DNA of 64,000 bases, taken from the NCBI RefSeq assembly GCF_963583255.1, contig NC_084804.1, positions 24,679,061 to 24,743,060 of the forward strand, in the 5' to 3' direction. Source of the stretch: Pyrus communis. Lineage: Eukaryota > Streptophyta > Magnoliopsida > Rosales > Rosaceae. Under the pieces are notes generated by a model, which saw only the letters and a list, made by a program, of their open reading frames with translations, was not told the origin of the DNA and ran no database searches. Position 1 is the first letter of the stretch. The number at the start of each line of letters is the position of its first letter. Of the stretch, positions 1 to 11,175 are shown one piece after another. A program made the position numbers and the translations under genes.

Positions 1-269
1 ATGTTTCAATCCGCCGTTTCCTCCTGGGTCATATGTACTCCAGGCATCTGGTATCATCTTTGGGGAAGAAGAAAGAATTGAGTATTTCGAAAGGCTTTGC
101 TGGGAGTGCGCCCTCAGAGGTGAGGGAGAGTTGGGCATTTTCTTCAGGTTTGCCCTGCCATCAAAGACGAAGGTCGACATATATAGAGATAATATCAAGT
201 GGTGGTATTTTTTTACCTTTGTCGACAAACGTTTTGATCCCGCAAATCCGGCTTTTTGAAATAATGGCG

Positions 270-331
270 CCTCTTCGATTTCTGAACACACCTCTTCGAT
301 TTCTGAGCAGGCGCCCCTTCGCTTTCTGAAC
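270..331 (+). repeat. Three degenerate ~21-bp direct repeats
   Basis: Three consecutive copies of a unit close to CCTCTTCGATTTCTGAACAC, the third changed to CCCCTTCGCTTTCTGAAC. They lie in the region upstream of the coiled-coil ORF. Confidence 0.7.
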
Positions 332-358
332 GACACGTGGTAGTGCAGATGCGGCTCC

Positions 359-534
359 TTTTGACAAAGCTGCACGCGTCTTCTGAAAAGCAGAGAAAGC
401 GTCGCCGAACTTTGCGCTTGTCGGCTAAAGATGTGTAGTTGCGGTGATGGCCTCCACGTGTTGTCTGAAAAGAAGAAATCTTTTGACAAAGTTGAACGCG
501 CCTTCTGAAAAGCCGAGAAAGCGTCGCCGAACTT
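359..534 (+). repeat. Two ~54-bp direct repeats, 122 bp apart
   Basis: 359-413 and 481-534 share a block that starts TTTTGACAAAG and ends AAAGCGTCGCCGAACTT, with a few substitutions. The spacer carries a CCACGTG G-box-like core near 455; a related CACGTGG lies near 335. Repeated promoter-like blocks of this kind suggest a duplicated upstream regulatory segment, but no function is shown. Confidence 0.65.
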
Positions 535-686
535 ACGCCGGAAATTCCGGCTTTTTGAATTGGTGGACGCGTCGCCTTGGCTTTTTTATTGAGCTATCGA
601 TCACCACAACAAACACACTTTGAAGAAAATCGACTCCGGCCCTTTGAAATTTAACTCCATCCCTTCTCTTTGAACACTTTTGAAAA

Positions 687-1379
687 ATGGCAAACTCATC
701 GAACCTTAGCTTGGAATTGAGCCTTAGCAGTGATACGGGCGCGCCGCGTCAAGGTAACGTATGGCGCCCTTCTTTCTTTTCTTCTAACGGTCCTCTCACA
801 GGTGAAGACTCCGTGATGCAGGACGCCACAACAGCTACAATAGTAGCTAGGAACCTCCTCACTCCGAAAGATAGTAGGCTGCTGTCAGGACGGTCCGATG
901 AGCTGGCCGTTCAAGAGTCCCTCGCACTTAGTGTTCAGTGTGCGAGTTCTGTGTCCAACATGGGCCAACGCCTGCTTGCCCGCTCCCGTCAGGTGGAATC
1001 ATTGATGGCAGAGGTGGAAAGTCTCAAGCAGGAAATCCAGCAGCTGAAGTATGAGAATAGAAGTTTGCACGTGCTTGCAAACAACTATTCGACGGGCATG
1101 AAGAGGAAACTTGATGAGCTGCAAGAGTCTGAAGGTCGGATTCACAGTGACCGTCAAAGGTTCTCGTCTTTCCTCCAGAGGCACCTTTTTCCTGGCTCAT
1201 CTAGCGCTTGGCCAAGTATTGAGGCCTGGAATGCTCTATCTTCGATGCCTTCTGCTCCTACGCCTTCCGTTCCGATGCCTTCTGCTCCTACGCCTTCCGC
1301 TCCGATGCCTTCTGTTCCTACGCCTTCCGCTTCAAGAGTAAAGCCACGTAGTGGGGCCTCAAGCAAACACCCTTTGTGA
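687..1379 (+). CDS. Unrecognised 230-aa coiled-coil protein with Pro/Ser repeat tail
   Basis: The reading frame opens with ATGGCAAAC and closes with TGA, with no intron needed. Residues about 1-90 are Ser/Leu-rich without a recognised domain. Residues about 95-160 form a heptad-like helix with leucines in MAEVESLKQEIQQLKYENR, so a coiled coil is likely. Residues about 187-215 are a repeat of the MPSAPTPSVP type encoded by a 30-bp minisatellite. There is no signal peptide, membrane segment, zinc finger or retroviral domain. I have an uncertain recollection of similar leucine-helix proteins in high copy in Rosaceae genomes. It lies on the plus strand directly downstream of, and antisense to, the minus-strand gag-pol at 1956-7469. 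It may be a host gene, or an antisense extra ORF carried by the retroelement. The frame looks real from length and composition; function is unknown. Confidence 0.6.
   Translation: MANSSNLSLELSLSSDTGAPRQGNVWRPSFFSSNGPLTGEDSVMQDATTATIVARNLLTPKDSRLLSGRSDELAVQESLALSVQCASSVSNMGQRLLARSRQVESLMAEVESLKQEIQQLKYENRSLHVLANNYSTGMKRKLDELQESEGRIHSDRQRFSSFLQRHLFPGSSSAWPSIEAWNALSSMPSAPTPSVPMPSAPTPSAPMPSVPTPSASRVKPRSGASSKHPL
1245..1334 (+). repeat. 30-bp coding minisatellite, three units
   Basis: Three tandem units starting ATGCCTTCTGCTCCTACG, each 30 bp and so frame-preserving, encode the Pro/Ser/Ala/Met repeat tail of the coiled-coil protein. Units differ by single bases (GCT/GTT), so copy-number change would lengthen or shorten the tail without a frameshift. 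Confidence 0.8.
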
Positions 1380-1499
1380 AGCACCATCTTTCTTTGTTTA
1401 GCAGTGCCTATCAATAAATCAAACATTTTCTCAATGTTACAATCATAGACTCACACAATTAATAAACAAACAAACAATAACAACTAAACAACCTAACAA
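1380..1499. other. 3' flank of the coiled-coil ORF resembling a retroelement post-pol segment
   Basis: From about 1407 the sequence (AATCAAACATTTTCTCAATG, then CATAGACTCACACAA and repeated AAACAAACAAAC, CAACCTAACA) resembles the segment just after the Athila pol stop at 61925-62025. The same segment appears again at 1733-1830 in its normal place beside the pol ORF. It is therefore present twice around ~220 bp of 3' region. Confidence 0.5.
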
Positions 1500-1955
1500 G
1501 GCAGACACCAAAATGACTCAAATGACTCTAAAAACACATATTTTTGGGTTTTTCAAAAGAATTTTTATTTTTTTTTTAAATTTTTATCAAATTTTCGGAG
1601 TTTTATACCAAGACACTATAAAACACACTAAAACACTCTAAAAACGCTTAAAATAGCAAGAAACAACATTCTAAGTGAAAGGTGAATAAATCCCACGAAA
1701 TTCATGCAAATACAAATTGTTTACCCCCCCCACACTTAAATCAAACTTTGTCCTCAATGTTTTAAGCAGAAAGTCACAACAGAGCAAGCAAATAAACAAA
1801 TACGAGAAAGAAAGCAAAGTAAAGGCAGTAAAGAAAAAGAAAGGAATAAAAATAAGTCTCTTAAAGGGGTTTCCAAGTTCTTCTCTATTCGGATGCATGG
1901 GTTGCCTCCCACGAAGCGCTTTCTTTTACGTCTTGCAGCCGGACGGTACCTCCGT
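1500..1955 (-). other. Post-pol 3' region of element 1
   Basis: Non-coding. It holds the reverse complement of AAGTGTGGGGGGGG near 1724-1739, the first polypurine motif after pol, as in every other copy in the window. Around it are A/T homopolymer runs and repeated AAAACACTCTAAAA words. There is no second or third polypurine motif, unlike the full 3' regions at 28780-30682 and 60148-62166. Confidence 0.7.
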
Positions 1956-4900
1956 TTAAGCTTGACTAGGTTCCACGGCATGGAGGGGTACCTCCTCCAC
2001 GACATGCTCCTCAAACATCTCGTAATAGGGCTTCAATCGATGCCCATTCACTTTGAATTCTTGCTGCGTCTTTGAACTTTTGATTTGCACTGCACCATGA
2101 GGGAAAACATTAGTAACAACAAACGGGCCAATCCATTTAGAACGCAACTTACCAGGAAACAAACGTAGGCGAGAGTTGAAAAGTAACACTTTCTGCCCAA
2201 CTGTGAAGGTCTTGGTTCGAATCATTTTATCATGGAATGCTTTGGTCTTGGCTTTGTACATCCGGGCATTCTCATAGGCTTCATTCCGAATCTCCTCAAG
2301 TTCATTCAATTGGAGCTTCCTATGAACTCCCGCTGCATCTATGTCCATGTTGAAAATCTTCACGGCCCAATGTGCCTTGTGCTCTAACTCTACGGGCAAA
2401 TGACATGGCTTACCATAGACGAGCCGAAAAGGTGACATCCCAATGGGTGTTTTGTATGCCGTACGATATGCCCACAGTGCATCATCTAAACGTAAGCTCC
2501 AATCCCTCCTTGTTGGTCCAACGGTCTTCTCCAAAATTTGTTTGATTTCTCGGTTAGACACCTCGGCTTGGCCATTTGTTTGAGGATGGTAAGGTGTGGA
2601 GACCTTATGGTTGACATGGTACTTTCTTAGCAACGCCTCAATGGTCCGATTGCAAAAGTGAGACCCTCCATCACTTATGATTACTCTCGGCATTCCAAAC
2701 CTAGCAAAAATGTTAGTTTTCACGAAATCTGCAACCACCTTAGAATCGTTAGTACGGGTGGCTTTTGCTTCCACCCATTTAGAAACATAATCAACGGCAA
2801 GCAAGATATAAGTGAAACCATAAGATGGAGGGAAAGGGCCCATGAAATCAATGCCCCAAACATCAAAAATTTCAACATTAAAGACAGGGGTTTGCGGCAT
2901 TTGGTCCTTGGTACCTATGTTACCCATTCGTTGGCAACGATCACAAGACATACAAAAGGTTCTAGCATCCCTAAATATAGTCGGCCAATAAAAACCACAC
3001 TCTAAAACCTTGAGGGCAGTGCGTTGTGTGCCAAAATGACCACCACATGCATATGTGTGACAAAAGCTTAGAATTGAGTGAAATTCAGAATCATGCACAC
3101 ATCTACGTATAATTTGATCTGAGCAATACTTCCACAAATAAGGGTCATCCCAAACATAGAAACGTGCATCATTTTTAAGCTTATCACGTTGGTGCTTGTT
3201 TAGTTCATTTGGAATTTGTTTAGCCACCAAGTAATTCACTAAATCTGCATACCATGGTTCACTTACCTCAATGGAAAGTAGCTGCTCATCGGGAAAAGTT
3301 TCAGGGATAGGTACGGCATGTTCATGCTCCTCGTGGATCATTCGGCTTAAATGGTCAGCCACTACATTCTCGCTTCCTTTCTTATCCCGGATTTCAATAT
3401 CAAATTCTTGAAGAAGAAGAATCCAACGGATAAGCCTCGGCTTTGCTTCCTTTTTCGTGAGCAAGTACCTCAAAGCTGCATGATCAGAATAAAAGATTAC
3501 TTTAGTACCAATTAAATATGAACGGAATTTATCTAAAGCAAAAACCACAGCTAGAAGTTCTTTTTCCGTCGTGGAGTAGTTCAATTGGGCATCATTGAGA
3601 GTCCGAGAGGCATAGTATATGACATGCGGCCGCTTGTCTCTTCTTTGTCCTAGAACAGCTCCTAATGCATAGTCGGATGCATCGCACATGAGCTCGAACG
3701 GGAGGCTCCAATCTGGAGGTACAATAATGGGGGCCGAGACTAGCTTCTCCTTGAGTTGGTTAAATGCCGAATTACACTCTTCATCAAACTTGAATGGCAC
3801 ATCTTTTTGAAGCAATCGGCAAAGAGGGTTGGACATCTTGGAGAAGTCCTTGATAAAACACCTATAGAACCCTGCATGGCCAAGAAACGAACGTACCTCT
3901 CTAACCGAAGTAGGAGAGGGTAAGTGACGTACAAGGTCTATTTTCGATTTATCTACTTCAATTCCTTTTTCTGAAACAATATGTCCTAAAACTATACCTT
4001 GTTTCACCATAAAGTGACATTTCTCCCAATTCAAGACAAGGTTAGTTTCAACACATCGTTTCAAAATTAAGGTTAGATTATCCAAGCAATTATCAAATGA
4101 ACTCCCAAATACACTGAAATCATCCATGAAAACCTCAATGATCTTTTCAACAAAATCGGAAAATATACTTACCATACACCTTTGGAAAGTGGCCGGTGCG
4201 TTGCATAAGCCAAATGGCATGCGACGATAAGCAAATGTTCCAAAGGGACATGTGAATGTGGTCTTCTCTTGATCATCCGGGGCTATCACAATTTGGTTAT
4301 ATCCAGAGTATCCATCAAGAAAACAGTAAAAAGCATGACCGGCTAACCTTTCGAGCATCTGGTCGATGAATGGCAAAGGAAAGTGATCTTTCCTAGTCAT
4401 GGCATTTAGCTTCCGGTAATCGATACATACTCGCCATCCAGTCTGAATGCGTGTAGGCACGAGCTCATTCTCATCATTCTTGATAACAGTTACTCCGGAC
4501 TTCTTGGGAACGACTTGAACTGGAGAGACCCAACGGCTATCGGAGATAGGGTAGATCACTCCGCAATCCAAAAGCTTGATTATTTCTTTCTTCACCACTT
4601 CCATCATCGGAGGGTTGAGACGGCGTTGAGCCTCTCGAGTTGGTTTAGCCCCCTCCTCAAGAAGTATACGGTGCATGCATGTGGTAGGGCTTATTCCTTT
4701 AATGTCGGCCAAAGTCCACCCTATGGCCGTTTTGTGCTCTCGCAGCACCCTCACAAGCTTCTCCTCCTCCATTGCCGTGAGACTTGATGAAATGATGACG
4801 GGCAATGTTTCGCCTTTTCCCAAAAACACATACTTCAAATGGTCTGGCAACGGCTTAAGTTCAAGCGATGGTGCCTGAACAACAGAAGGTAGCATCTTAG

Positions 4901-7469
4901 TGGAAACTGAATTTGAAAGTGAGAGTGGAACCTTACCATATTGTTGTGGCAATGACTCAAGGGCTGCCACAACCTCAATTATTTCTTCACTAGAACCCAT
5001 TGCAAAGAATTCCTCCTCCTTGCCGTGGCCTTGCATTGGCCCAAATCCTTCATTTTTGCGCTCTATGGCCTTAGTGATGGTTGTTTCCAGGGCGTCCTCG
5101 TTCAATTCTTCAAGGTATACCTGCGCCAAAGAATCGATAACATCAATGGAAAAACAAGAATGGTCATCAACGGGATATCTCATAGTTTCAGAAATATTAA
5201 AATCAATTACTTCCCCATCGAATTCCATTGTCAAGGTGCCTTTGTATACATCAATCTTCGTTCGGGCCGTCTTCATGAATGGCCTACCAAGGAGAATCGG
5301 CAAAGATGTAGAATGGGCTGAATCCTCCATGTCTAGGACGTAGAAATCAGCCGGAAAAATTAAATGGTTCACCTGCACAAGCACATCCTCCAAAACTCCT
5401 TTTGGATACGCGTTAGAACGATCAGCCAATTGTATAATTACACCATCTTGTTTTAATTCACCCAAATTCATAGATGCATAAATAGAATAAGGCATGACAT
5501 TTATGGATGCACCTAAATCAAGCATGGCATGTTCAAAACGATTATGTCCAATCACACAAGGAATCGTGAAACTACCGGGGTCTTTGCACTTGGTAGGCAG
5601 TTTACGTTGCAAAATAGCGGACACATTCTCGCTTACCTTCACTACCTCTTTGTTTGCCCTTCTTCTCTTTGTATTGCATAGGTCCTTGAGGAATTTAGCA
5701 TACTTTGGAACCTGTTTGATTGCATCGAGAAGTGGTATGTTCACTTGCACCTTCTGGAACGTTTCAAGAATGTCCTTCTCGCTTTCTTCCTTTTTTTCTT
5801 GCATGAACCTGCGAGGAAAAGGTACATTGGGCAGATTAGGACGTGAAGTACATGAATTTGAACTTAAATTACCTGATTTGGCCGAGTTAGGGTGATCTGC
5901 CTCAGGTTGTGTCGTCTCTTCATCTACTTTCTGGGCAGATTTGGGATTGTTTGGCTCGGTCCCAACTTCTTTTCCACCCCTTAGGGTGATGGCCTTGGCG
6001 GATTCGAATCCTCCCTTTGGATTGACTGTGGTTGAGCTAGGAAGCTTTCCTTGCTCTCTAATCTGTCCAAGGAACTCAGAAATCTGCCCTATTTGTTTCT
6101 TCATATCCATCATCTCCTTCTCGTTATTTTCTATTCGGTTGTTTTGATTTTGCAACCCCTGCGAAATAGAGGTTAGTAATTGCATAGCTTGATTACTTTC
6201 CAAAGACGTACCTGAATGAGATGATGCCGAAGGTTGTTGGGATTGTTGGGGTGCATACGGCTTGGAATAAAAACCAGGGGGGTTTGGCCTAAATCCTCCT
6301 TGTTGGGCAGCTTGTTGTGGCTCCCTCCATTTGAAGTTTGGATGGTCCCTCCATCCGGCATTGTAAGTGTTCGAGTATGGGTTGTTTTGATTTTGTCCTT
6401 GGAAACCAATTGCATTGGCAGATTCCCACCCACCATTATCGATTAGTTGAGGGCACTTGTCGGATGGATGCCCTTGAATTGAGCACACGCCACAAACTTG
6501 GTGTTCTTGTGCTTTTGGACCAATCACAACCTGAGAAACAAGAGAAGTAAGATTAGCAAGTTGTGATTGAATTTCAGAAATAGCACTCACCTCATTTACA
6601 CTTTGTTGCCGTGAGGCTTCCCTTTGGCCCACTCCTTCATATTGTTGAGCGTTGAGCGCTCGGTTGGCTATGAGAATCTTGGCATCCCTTGGTGTTTTGT
6701 CCACCAATGCTCCTCCCGCTGATGCATCAAGCATTTGACGTTCGATAGGAAGGAGGCCCTCATAGAAATATTGAAGGAGAAGTTCCTCCTTCATTTGATG
6801 TTGAGGACATGAAGCTACAAGGCCCTTGAAGCGCTCATAATAAGCCGGGAATGTCTCACCATGATTCTGTTGAATACCACTAATTTTCTTCCGTAGGAGA
6901 ATCACTCTCGAAGTAGGGAAGAATTTCTCCAAGAAAGCACGCTTCATACTCTCCCACGAAGTCACAGTTCCCGGGGCTAGTTCGTAGAGCCAATCTTTGG
7001 CCTTGTCCATAAGTGAAAATGGAAAGGCCTTCATCTTCAATATACTCCCATCCACATTGACGGGGGTCATGCTCGAACAAACCACCTCGAACTCCTTCAA
7101 GTGTTTGTTGGGGTCTTCCATAGACAAGCCATGGAACTTCGGAATATGGTGTAACAAACTGGATTTGAGTTCAAATTCCTCAGTCTTCCCCTCTGCAGCC
7201 GTGGGGTATTGGATACAAAGAGGCAATGCATTATCCAAACCCGAGGCCGAAAGCTCCTTGATGGTTCTATTATCTGCTGCCATGGCTTGTTCTTCTTCAA
7301 AAATCTGATCCGTGGGCTTTTCTTCTACACCTACTTCGTCTTCTTCAAGCCCAGGTTGTGGTGGAGGTTGTGGTGGCTCTTGTTGACTCCTCGTTCTCCT
7401 CAAAGTGCGTTCAAAATCACCGTCAAAGTTGGAGATGTTCTCTATAATAGGCCAAGAGCTACGAGTCAT
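1956..7469 (-). CDS. gag-pol: Athila-type gag-pol polyprotein, 1,837 aa, intact
   Basis: Single open frame from ATG at 7469, the first Met after the PBS (MTRSS, a start shared with the copy at 33028). Order: Gag capsid-like region about residues 100-260; zinc knuckle CX2CX4HX4C from C326; aspartic protease with DLGAS at D651; reverse transcriptase with FMDD at about 1114-1117; RNase H with CDASDYALG; integrase with an HHCC zinc domain, then D...D35E ending in [13 protein letters not shown]. There is no chromodomain and no frameshift between gag and pol. The protease motif DLGA in place of the commoner D[ST]GA, the FMDD RT box and the tRNA-Asp PBS fit the Athila lineage. It would make capsids, copy RNA to DNA and integrate it. 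Against the 33028 copy it has many substitutions but the same architecture, so it is an older subfamily member. No env-like frame follows it on the same strand. Confidence 0.93.
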   Translation of the reverse strand: MTRSSWPIIENISNFDGDFERTLRRTRSQQEPPQPPPQPGLEEDEVGVEEKPTDQIFEEEQAMAADNRTIKELSASGLDNALPLCIQYPTAAEGKTEEFELKSSLLHHIPKFHGLSMEDPNKHLKEFEVVCSSMTPVNVDGSILKMKAFPFSLMDKAKDWLYELAPGTVTSWESMKRAFLEKFFPTSRVILLRKKISGIQQNHGETFPAYYERFKGLVASCPQHQMKEELLLQYFYEGLLPIERQMLDASAGGALVDKTPRDAKILIANRALNAQQYEGVGQREASRQQSVNEVSAISEIQSQLANLTSLVSQVVIGPKAQEHQVCGVCSIQGHPSDKCPQLIDNGGWESANAIGFQGQNQNNPYSNTYNAGWRDHPNFKWREPQQAAQQGGFRPNPPGFYSKPYAPQQSQQPSASSHSGTSLESNQAMQLLTSISQGLQNQNNRIENNEKEMMDMKKQIGQISEFLGQIREQGKLPSSTTVNPKGGFESAKAITLRGGKEVGTEPNNPKSAQKVDEETTQPEADHPNSAKSGNLSSNSCTSRPNLPNVPFPRRFMQEKKEESEKDILETFQKVQVNIPLLDAIKQVPKYAKFLKDLCNTKRRRANKEVVKVSENVSAILQRKLPTKCKDPGSFTIPCVIGHNRFEHAMLDLGASINVMPYSIYASMNLGELKQDGVIIQLADRSNAYPKGVLEDVLVQVNHLIFPADFYVLDMEDSAHSTSLPILLGRPFMKTARTKIDVYKGTLTMEFDGEVIDFNISETMRYPVDDHSCFSIDVIDSLAQVYLEELNEDALETTITKAIERKNEGFGPMQGHGKEEEFFAMGSSEEIIEVVAALESLPQQYGKVPLSLSNSVSTKMLPSVVQAPSLELKPLPDHLKYVFLGKGETLPVIISSSLTAMEEEKLVRVLREHKTAIGWTLADIKGISPTTCMHRILLEEGAKPTREAQRRLNPPMMEVVKKEIIKLLDCGVIYPISDSRWVSPVQVVPKKSGVTVIKNDENELVPTRIQTGWRVCIDYRKLNAMTRKDHFPLPFIDQMLERLAGHAFYCFLDGYSGYNQIVIAPDDQEKTTFTCPFGTFAYRRMPFGLCNAPATFQRCMVSIFSDFVEKIIEVFMDDFSVFGSSFDNCLDNLTLILKRCVETNLVLNWEKCHFMVKQGIVLGHIVSEKGIEVDKSKIDLVRHLPSPTSVREVRSFLGHAGFYRCFIKDFSKMSNPLCRLLQKDVPFKFDEECNSAFNQLKEKLVSAPIIVPPDWSLPFELMCDASDYALGAVLGQRRDKRPHVIYYASRTLNDAQLNYSTTEKELLAVVFALDKFRSYLIGTKVIFYSDHAALRYLLTKKEAKPRLIRWILLLQEFDIEIRDKKGSENVVADHLSRMIHEEHEHAVPIPETFPDEQLLSIEVSEPWYADLVNYLVAKQIPNELNKHQRDKLKNDARFYVWDDPYLWKYCSDQIIRRCVHDSEFHSILSFCHTYACGGHFGTQRTALKVLECGFYWPTIFRDARTFCMSCDRCQRMGNIGTKDQMPQTPVFNVEIFDVWGIDFMGPFPPSYGFTYILLAVDYVSKWVEAKATRTNDSKVVADFVKTNIFARFGMPRVIISDGGSHFCNRTIEALLRKYHVNHKVSTPYHPQTNGQAEVSNREIKQILEKTVGPTRRDWSLRLDDALWAYRTAYKTPIGMSPFRLVYGKPCHLPVELEHKAHWAVKIFNMDIDAAGVHRKLQLNELEEIRNEAYENARMYKAKTKAFHDKMIRTKTFTVGQKVLLFNSRLRLFPGKLRSKWIGPFVVTNVFPHGAVQIKSSKTQQEFKVNGHRLKPYYEMFEEHVVEEVPLHAVEPSQA

Positions 7470-7578
7470 ACACAGTACCTAAAAAAAAAACAAGGAAACA
7501 AACAAACTAAGAATTTGAAATAAGAATGCACGAAAAACAAAATATAAAAATAAAGACAAAGGATTAGCAAAGTTGCTA

Positions 7579-7597
7579 ATCCCCGGCAACGGCGCCA
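7579..7597 (-). other. Primer-binding site, tRNA-Asp
   Basis: On the minus strand, TGGCGCCGTTGCCGGGGAT lies 5 bases inside the LTR. It is exactly complementary over 19 nt to the 3' end of plant tRNA-Asp(GUC), including CCA. The adjacent 7561-7582 holds a 10-bp inverted repeat, GGATTAGCAA / TTGCTAATCC. Confidence 0.92.
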
Positions 7598-7602
7598 AAA
7601 TT

Positions 7603-9954
7603 TGATGCGAGATTTACTTGACACTCAAATTAAACCCTCGTTTGACAATTGTAGTAGAATGGATAAGTGAGGGATCGTTCTAGACCGGGGATTAGGAGGG
7701 CTTGCTAAAACCTTCTAAATTGACTTAAAAACATAAAAACTAAATTAAAATACTCTTAACAAGACTACTATGACTCAGAAAGGCTTTGAAAAACTCAAAT
7801 TGTCTAAAACAATCAAATTGACTCAAATAGAAGCTAGAACTTGATTTAGACGAATTTGCAATTGTTTATGACTCCAAAAGCTTAAAGATACAAAACTAAA
7901 ACACATACGAATGATTAAAACTTAACAAAATAGAGGGGGGGGAATTGTGTTTGGACGATATTAAATTAAAAAGACAGAATATAATTAAAGGCAAAATGTA
8001 AATATGAATGTGATGAAAATATGGATGATGGAATAGCCAAGGGGTTCTTCTCCACACATGTTACACTTGCAAACAAAATTGATTCTCAGTTGGTCTTTCG
8101 ATAAGTTGTGAAACTCAATGCTCCAAGTTAATTAGATCCGCTTAGATTAACTTTCAGATTTCCCTAAATTCGTTGGATTGAATGGAATACGCATTACAAC
8201 CAAATTATTCTTAATCAAAGTCCCTAACTATGGAATACGCATGATAGAGACATTTAACCAAGATCATTAAGTTCAACGGAAATCATAAACATCGACGAGG
8301 CATTCGTTACTATGGAATACGCATGAAACTTATGCCAAGAATTCGTTTAACGAGATTGTTTATAAGCAACCTCTACTACTTGTGAATATAAGTTCATAAC
8401 GATTAGGTGAAATTCACTTATATTCTAGCGTCATATTTATGCATGAAAATTAAGCTTGCAATCTCAATGAACATACATAAATAAGTTATCAATCAAACAG
8501 TTAAACGAATTGAATCCACAAATTATGAAATTCCAACCAAACGTAATCAATTCAAAATGCAAATATAAACATAGTTTCGAATCACCCCCTAGCTAAAGGG
8601 GGGTTTAGTTCCTCATAACTTTGAAATCAAAGAAACACCTAAACATTCCAACAACTCAAACGTGAATTGTATGAACGTTTAGGCACTCTTCTCTTCCCTT
8701 CTCATACGTACAAAACAAAGAGAATTAAATTTAAACTTTGAAATCAAAGAAACACTTAAACATTCCAACAACTCAAACTTGAATTGTATGAACGTTTAAG
8801 CACTCTTTTCTTCCTCGTTGTTGTAGCACAAGGTCTAAGGTGAGCTTTGGGGATTATGTGAAGTGTTTTGGAGGGATGGGAAGTGGTTGGATAGTGGCTG
8901 CAATGAAGGAGAAAAACTGCACAGAAAATGGAAGGGGAATTGCGGCAATGGATGTGTATTTGTGTTGTGTGAAGTGTTGTGAATGGAAATATGAGATATG
9001 AATTGAATGAATGAATGCAAGGGTATTTATAGGAGTAGTGGAGGGAACATATGGTTGTTTGTTTAAGATGCAAGTGGCTAATTAATGATGGAAAAGTATG
9101 TGATTTAAAGGATGCAAAGTGAATGAATCATGAATCATTGTGGATGAAAGGTGGAAGTGCATGTGTTGATGACTAGGTTAGTGGGTGGAAATCTGAAAAT
9201 GGCATATAGGAATGGGAGCTCACGGTTTGAATGTGTAAAGTGTGTGTGAATGCATGTGAAGATGCAATAAATAATGCATGTAGGGTTAGGAAATAATGAA
9301 GAAATGCATGTGAGATGTTTGGAAAGGAAATGGGAACCCACGGCAATGAAGTTGTTTTGTGTTGTGAATTATGATGAATGCATGTGAGTTAAAGAGGGAG
9401 AATGTGGTGAAATGATGAAGTAGGAAGGTGGAAATGCATGTGAGATGTTTGGAAAGGAATAAAGAATGAATGGTGGAAATGTGAGTGAATGATGTGCATG
9501 TGTGAGAATGCATGTGGAATTAAGAGGAGTATGGAAGTGAAATAAATGAATGATATGTTAAGTGATAAGTGAATGATATGTGGTGAGTGATAAGTGAATG
9601 GTTTGATAAGTGATAAATGAATTAGTTTAAAGGGCTAGGGTTTAAGTACATAGAATGGGCCTAAAATAGGTTGGTTTGTATGGCATAATGTGTTTGATTG
9701 GGCTAGAGCCATTGTTTTGTGTCTTCAAGTGCATACAAGGCCTTCAAATTCGTCCATCCTCTTGGCTCCATGGATAAGCTATCCAATCCATGCCCAAAAA
9801 TGCTCCAAATGGCCTCAAAATGCACTTTCTTGCTCCCTAGGCCCTTAGAACCTGAAAACACACAAAAGAAGCATAAAGGACTAAAATAACGAGAGAAACA
9901 TAACGTAAATGCACGAGAACAAGCCATTTAAGTCGCATGAATATGCTCCTATCA
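7603..9954 (-). repeat. 5' LTR of element 1 (2,352 bp)
   Basis: Plus-strand ends are TGATGCGAG and CTCCTATCA, i.e. TGATAGGAG...CGCATCA in element sense, with TG/CA termini next to the PBS. It contains a TATAAATA box (9024-9031), a U3 rich in TGCATG (rc CATGCA) words and GATAAGTGAATG-type short repeats at 9547-9625. The word ATGGAATACGCAT occurs three times (8182, 8230, 8312). The frames crossing it are low-complexity LTR sequence, not genes. Confidence 0.9.
9024..9031 (-). promoter_or_regulatory. Predicted LTR TATA box, element 1
   Basis: TATTTATA on the plus strand (TATAAATA in element sense), preceded in element sense by the CATGCA-rich U3. Equivalent boxes lie at the same relative place in the other Athila-type LTRs here. 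Confidence 0.6.
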
Positions 9955-10274
9955 GCATTTCATTATAGTTCCAAATACTAGAACTCATGCCCATTTCATT
10001 CAAAGCATGATATTGATTGCATAACATACAATAAGATGAAGTTGTTAAGTCAAGCCAGAGCCAAAAAGCCTATCCCTTTTCATATGTATTGTAGGATTAA
10101 CCCTCTTGAGCCTTTTCAAAACCTATTTTCGTTGTTAGCCACATTATCCTCACCTAGCCTAGAATAGGACTTTCCATACCTTGGTTCTTAAAGGATAGTG
10201 AAGCACGACTTAGAGTGAACTCCTTTGGTCAATATATGGTGGAAAACGAGTGTGGGGGAAGATGATAGGGCACG

Positions 10275-10307
<33 letters not shown>

Positions 10308-11175
10308 AAAAGAAAGAAAAAGAAAGAAAAAAAAAAGAGAAAAAGAGAAGGAAAGAAGAGAAATTCGTAGAAAAATCAAAAGAAAATAGAAAAGTGTTCA
10401 AAAGAAAGAAAAGGAGTTGAAAAATAAGTGAGAATGAACTCACAAGTGTTGGTTGTTGAAGGAAGGGTCCAAAAGAGTGAATTTGACCCTAAATGTTGCA
10501 TGAATCTTCCCTTGTGTTTAAAAGTTGGTTTTTCGCCATTAGAAGTGAGTTTAAGTGTCAATTTCATTACTTTGCTTACTATTGCTTTAAGAACGTTTGT
10601 TTATCCTTACCTTTCTTTGTTAGCCAATACCTTAGCCTCGTTACAACCCTCAACTTCTATCTTGATGTTATGTGTTCAATATGTGGAGTTTGAATTTGGT
10701 ATGAGCATATGGAATCACTGGTTCTCGTTCTAAGTAGTAGCATTCCATTCATGAGATCATATTCATGTCATTGTCGTAAATCCAGAAAATGCTTTCTTTG
10801 ATATAACATATGTGAGTATTAGTCTTCATATTTACATCAATCTTCTCACATATAACTAGTGTAGGGTGTGAAGTTAGAAAATCTGTGTGAAAATAGAGTG
10901 CATTCTAGTGAGGAATTGAGGGAATTCTCCAAGGCATGTTACTACATTCGAAACATTGTTTTAATTGATTATATGTGAACTAATAGGTAGTAACTATGAT
11001 TAAGTGTTGTTGAAGTATAAAGAAAGCTAAAAACCGTGGGGATGATGTTCTCTAATGTGTCATGTTCGTTGGGAATCCCTGAGATACATGTTGGAAGGTT
11101 TAGAATGTGTTTAGTTTTGTTTTTGATTTATTTCGTTTTGCTTGAGGACTAGCAAAAGCTAAGTGTGGGGGAATT
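9955..11175 (+). mobile_element. 3' non-coding region of a plus-strand Athila-type element (A), 5' part lost
   Basis: Collinear with 29579-30682, the 3' region of the array copy: shared blocks include CTAGAACTCATGCCCATTTC, an A-rich stretch (10276-10304), GTGTGGGGGAAGATG near 10250 and GGGAATCCCTGAG near 11068. Its coding part is missing because element 1 abuts it at 9955. No genes; the small frames across the poly-A and poly-T-like tracts are low complexity. Confidence 0.75.
11161..11175 (+). other. Polypurine tract of element A
   Basis: AAGTGTGGGGGAATT lies directly before the TGATAGGAGC start of the 3' LTR and is identical to the tracts at 30668 and 40462. Confidence 0.85.

Larger units (their letters stand above)
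1..686. other. Repeat-rich upstream region of the coiled-coil ORF
   Basis: No convincing coding sequence. Short direct repeats dominate (see the two repeat entries), and the motif ATCCGGCTTTTTGAA near 246 returns almost unchanged near 546. A TATATAGA string near 180 and a T-rich TTTTTTATTGAG stretch near 580 are weak promoter candidates. The sequence is richer in CG dinucleotides than the AT-rich retroelement DNA to the right. I infer that it holds the promoter and leader of the ORF at 687. Confidence 0.4.
1407..9954 (-). mobile_element. Athila-type Ty3/Gypsy element 1 (minus strand, left end incomplete)
   Basis: Read on the minus strand, the order is 5' LTR (9954-7603), tRNA-Asp PBS, 5' leader, intact gag-pol, and a 3' region with a polypurine run (TTTAAGTGTGGGGGGGG near 1725). 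No 3' LTR lies between the pol stop and the left edge, so it has been deleted or is off-window. The right flank begins GCATT, inside the 3' region of a plus-strand relative. If the element is intact, GCATT should also border its missing 3' LTR. Confidence 0.85.

Noticed and set aside
33..329. 98-aa plus-strand frame at the left edge
   Set aside because: It runs through the direct-repeat region without motifs or a plausible context. I cannot exclude a gene fragment from beyond the edge, but nothing supports it.
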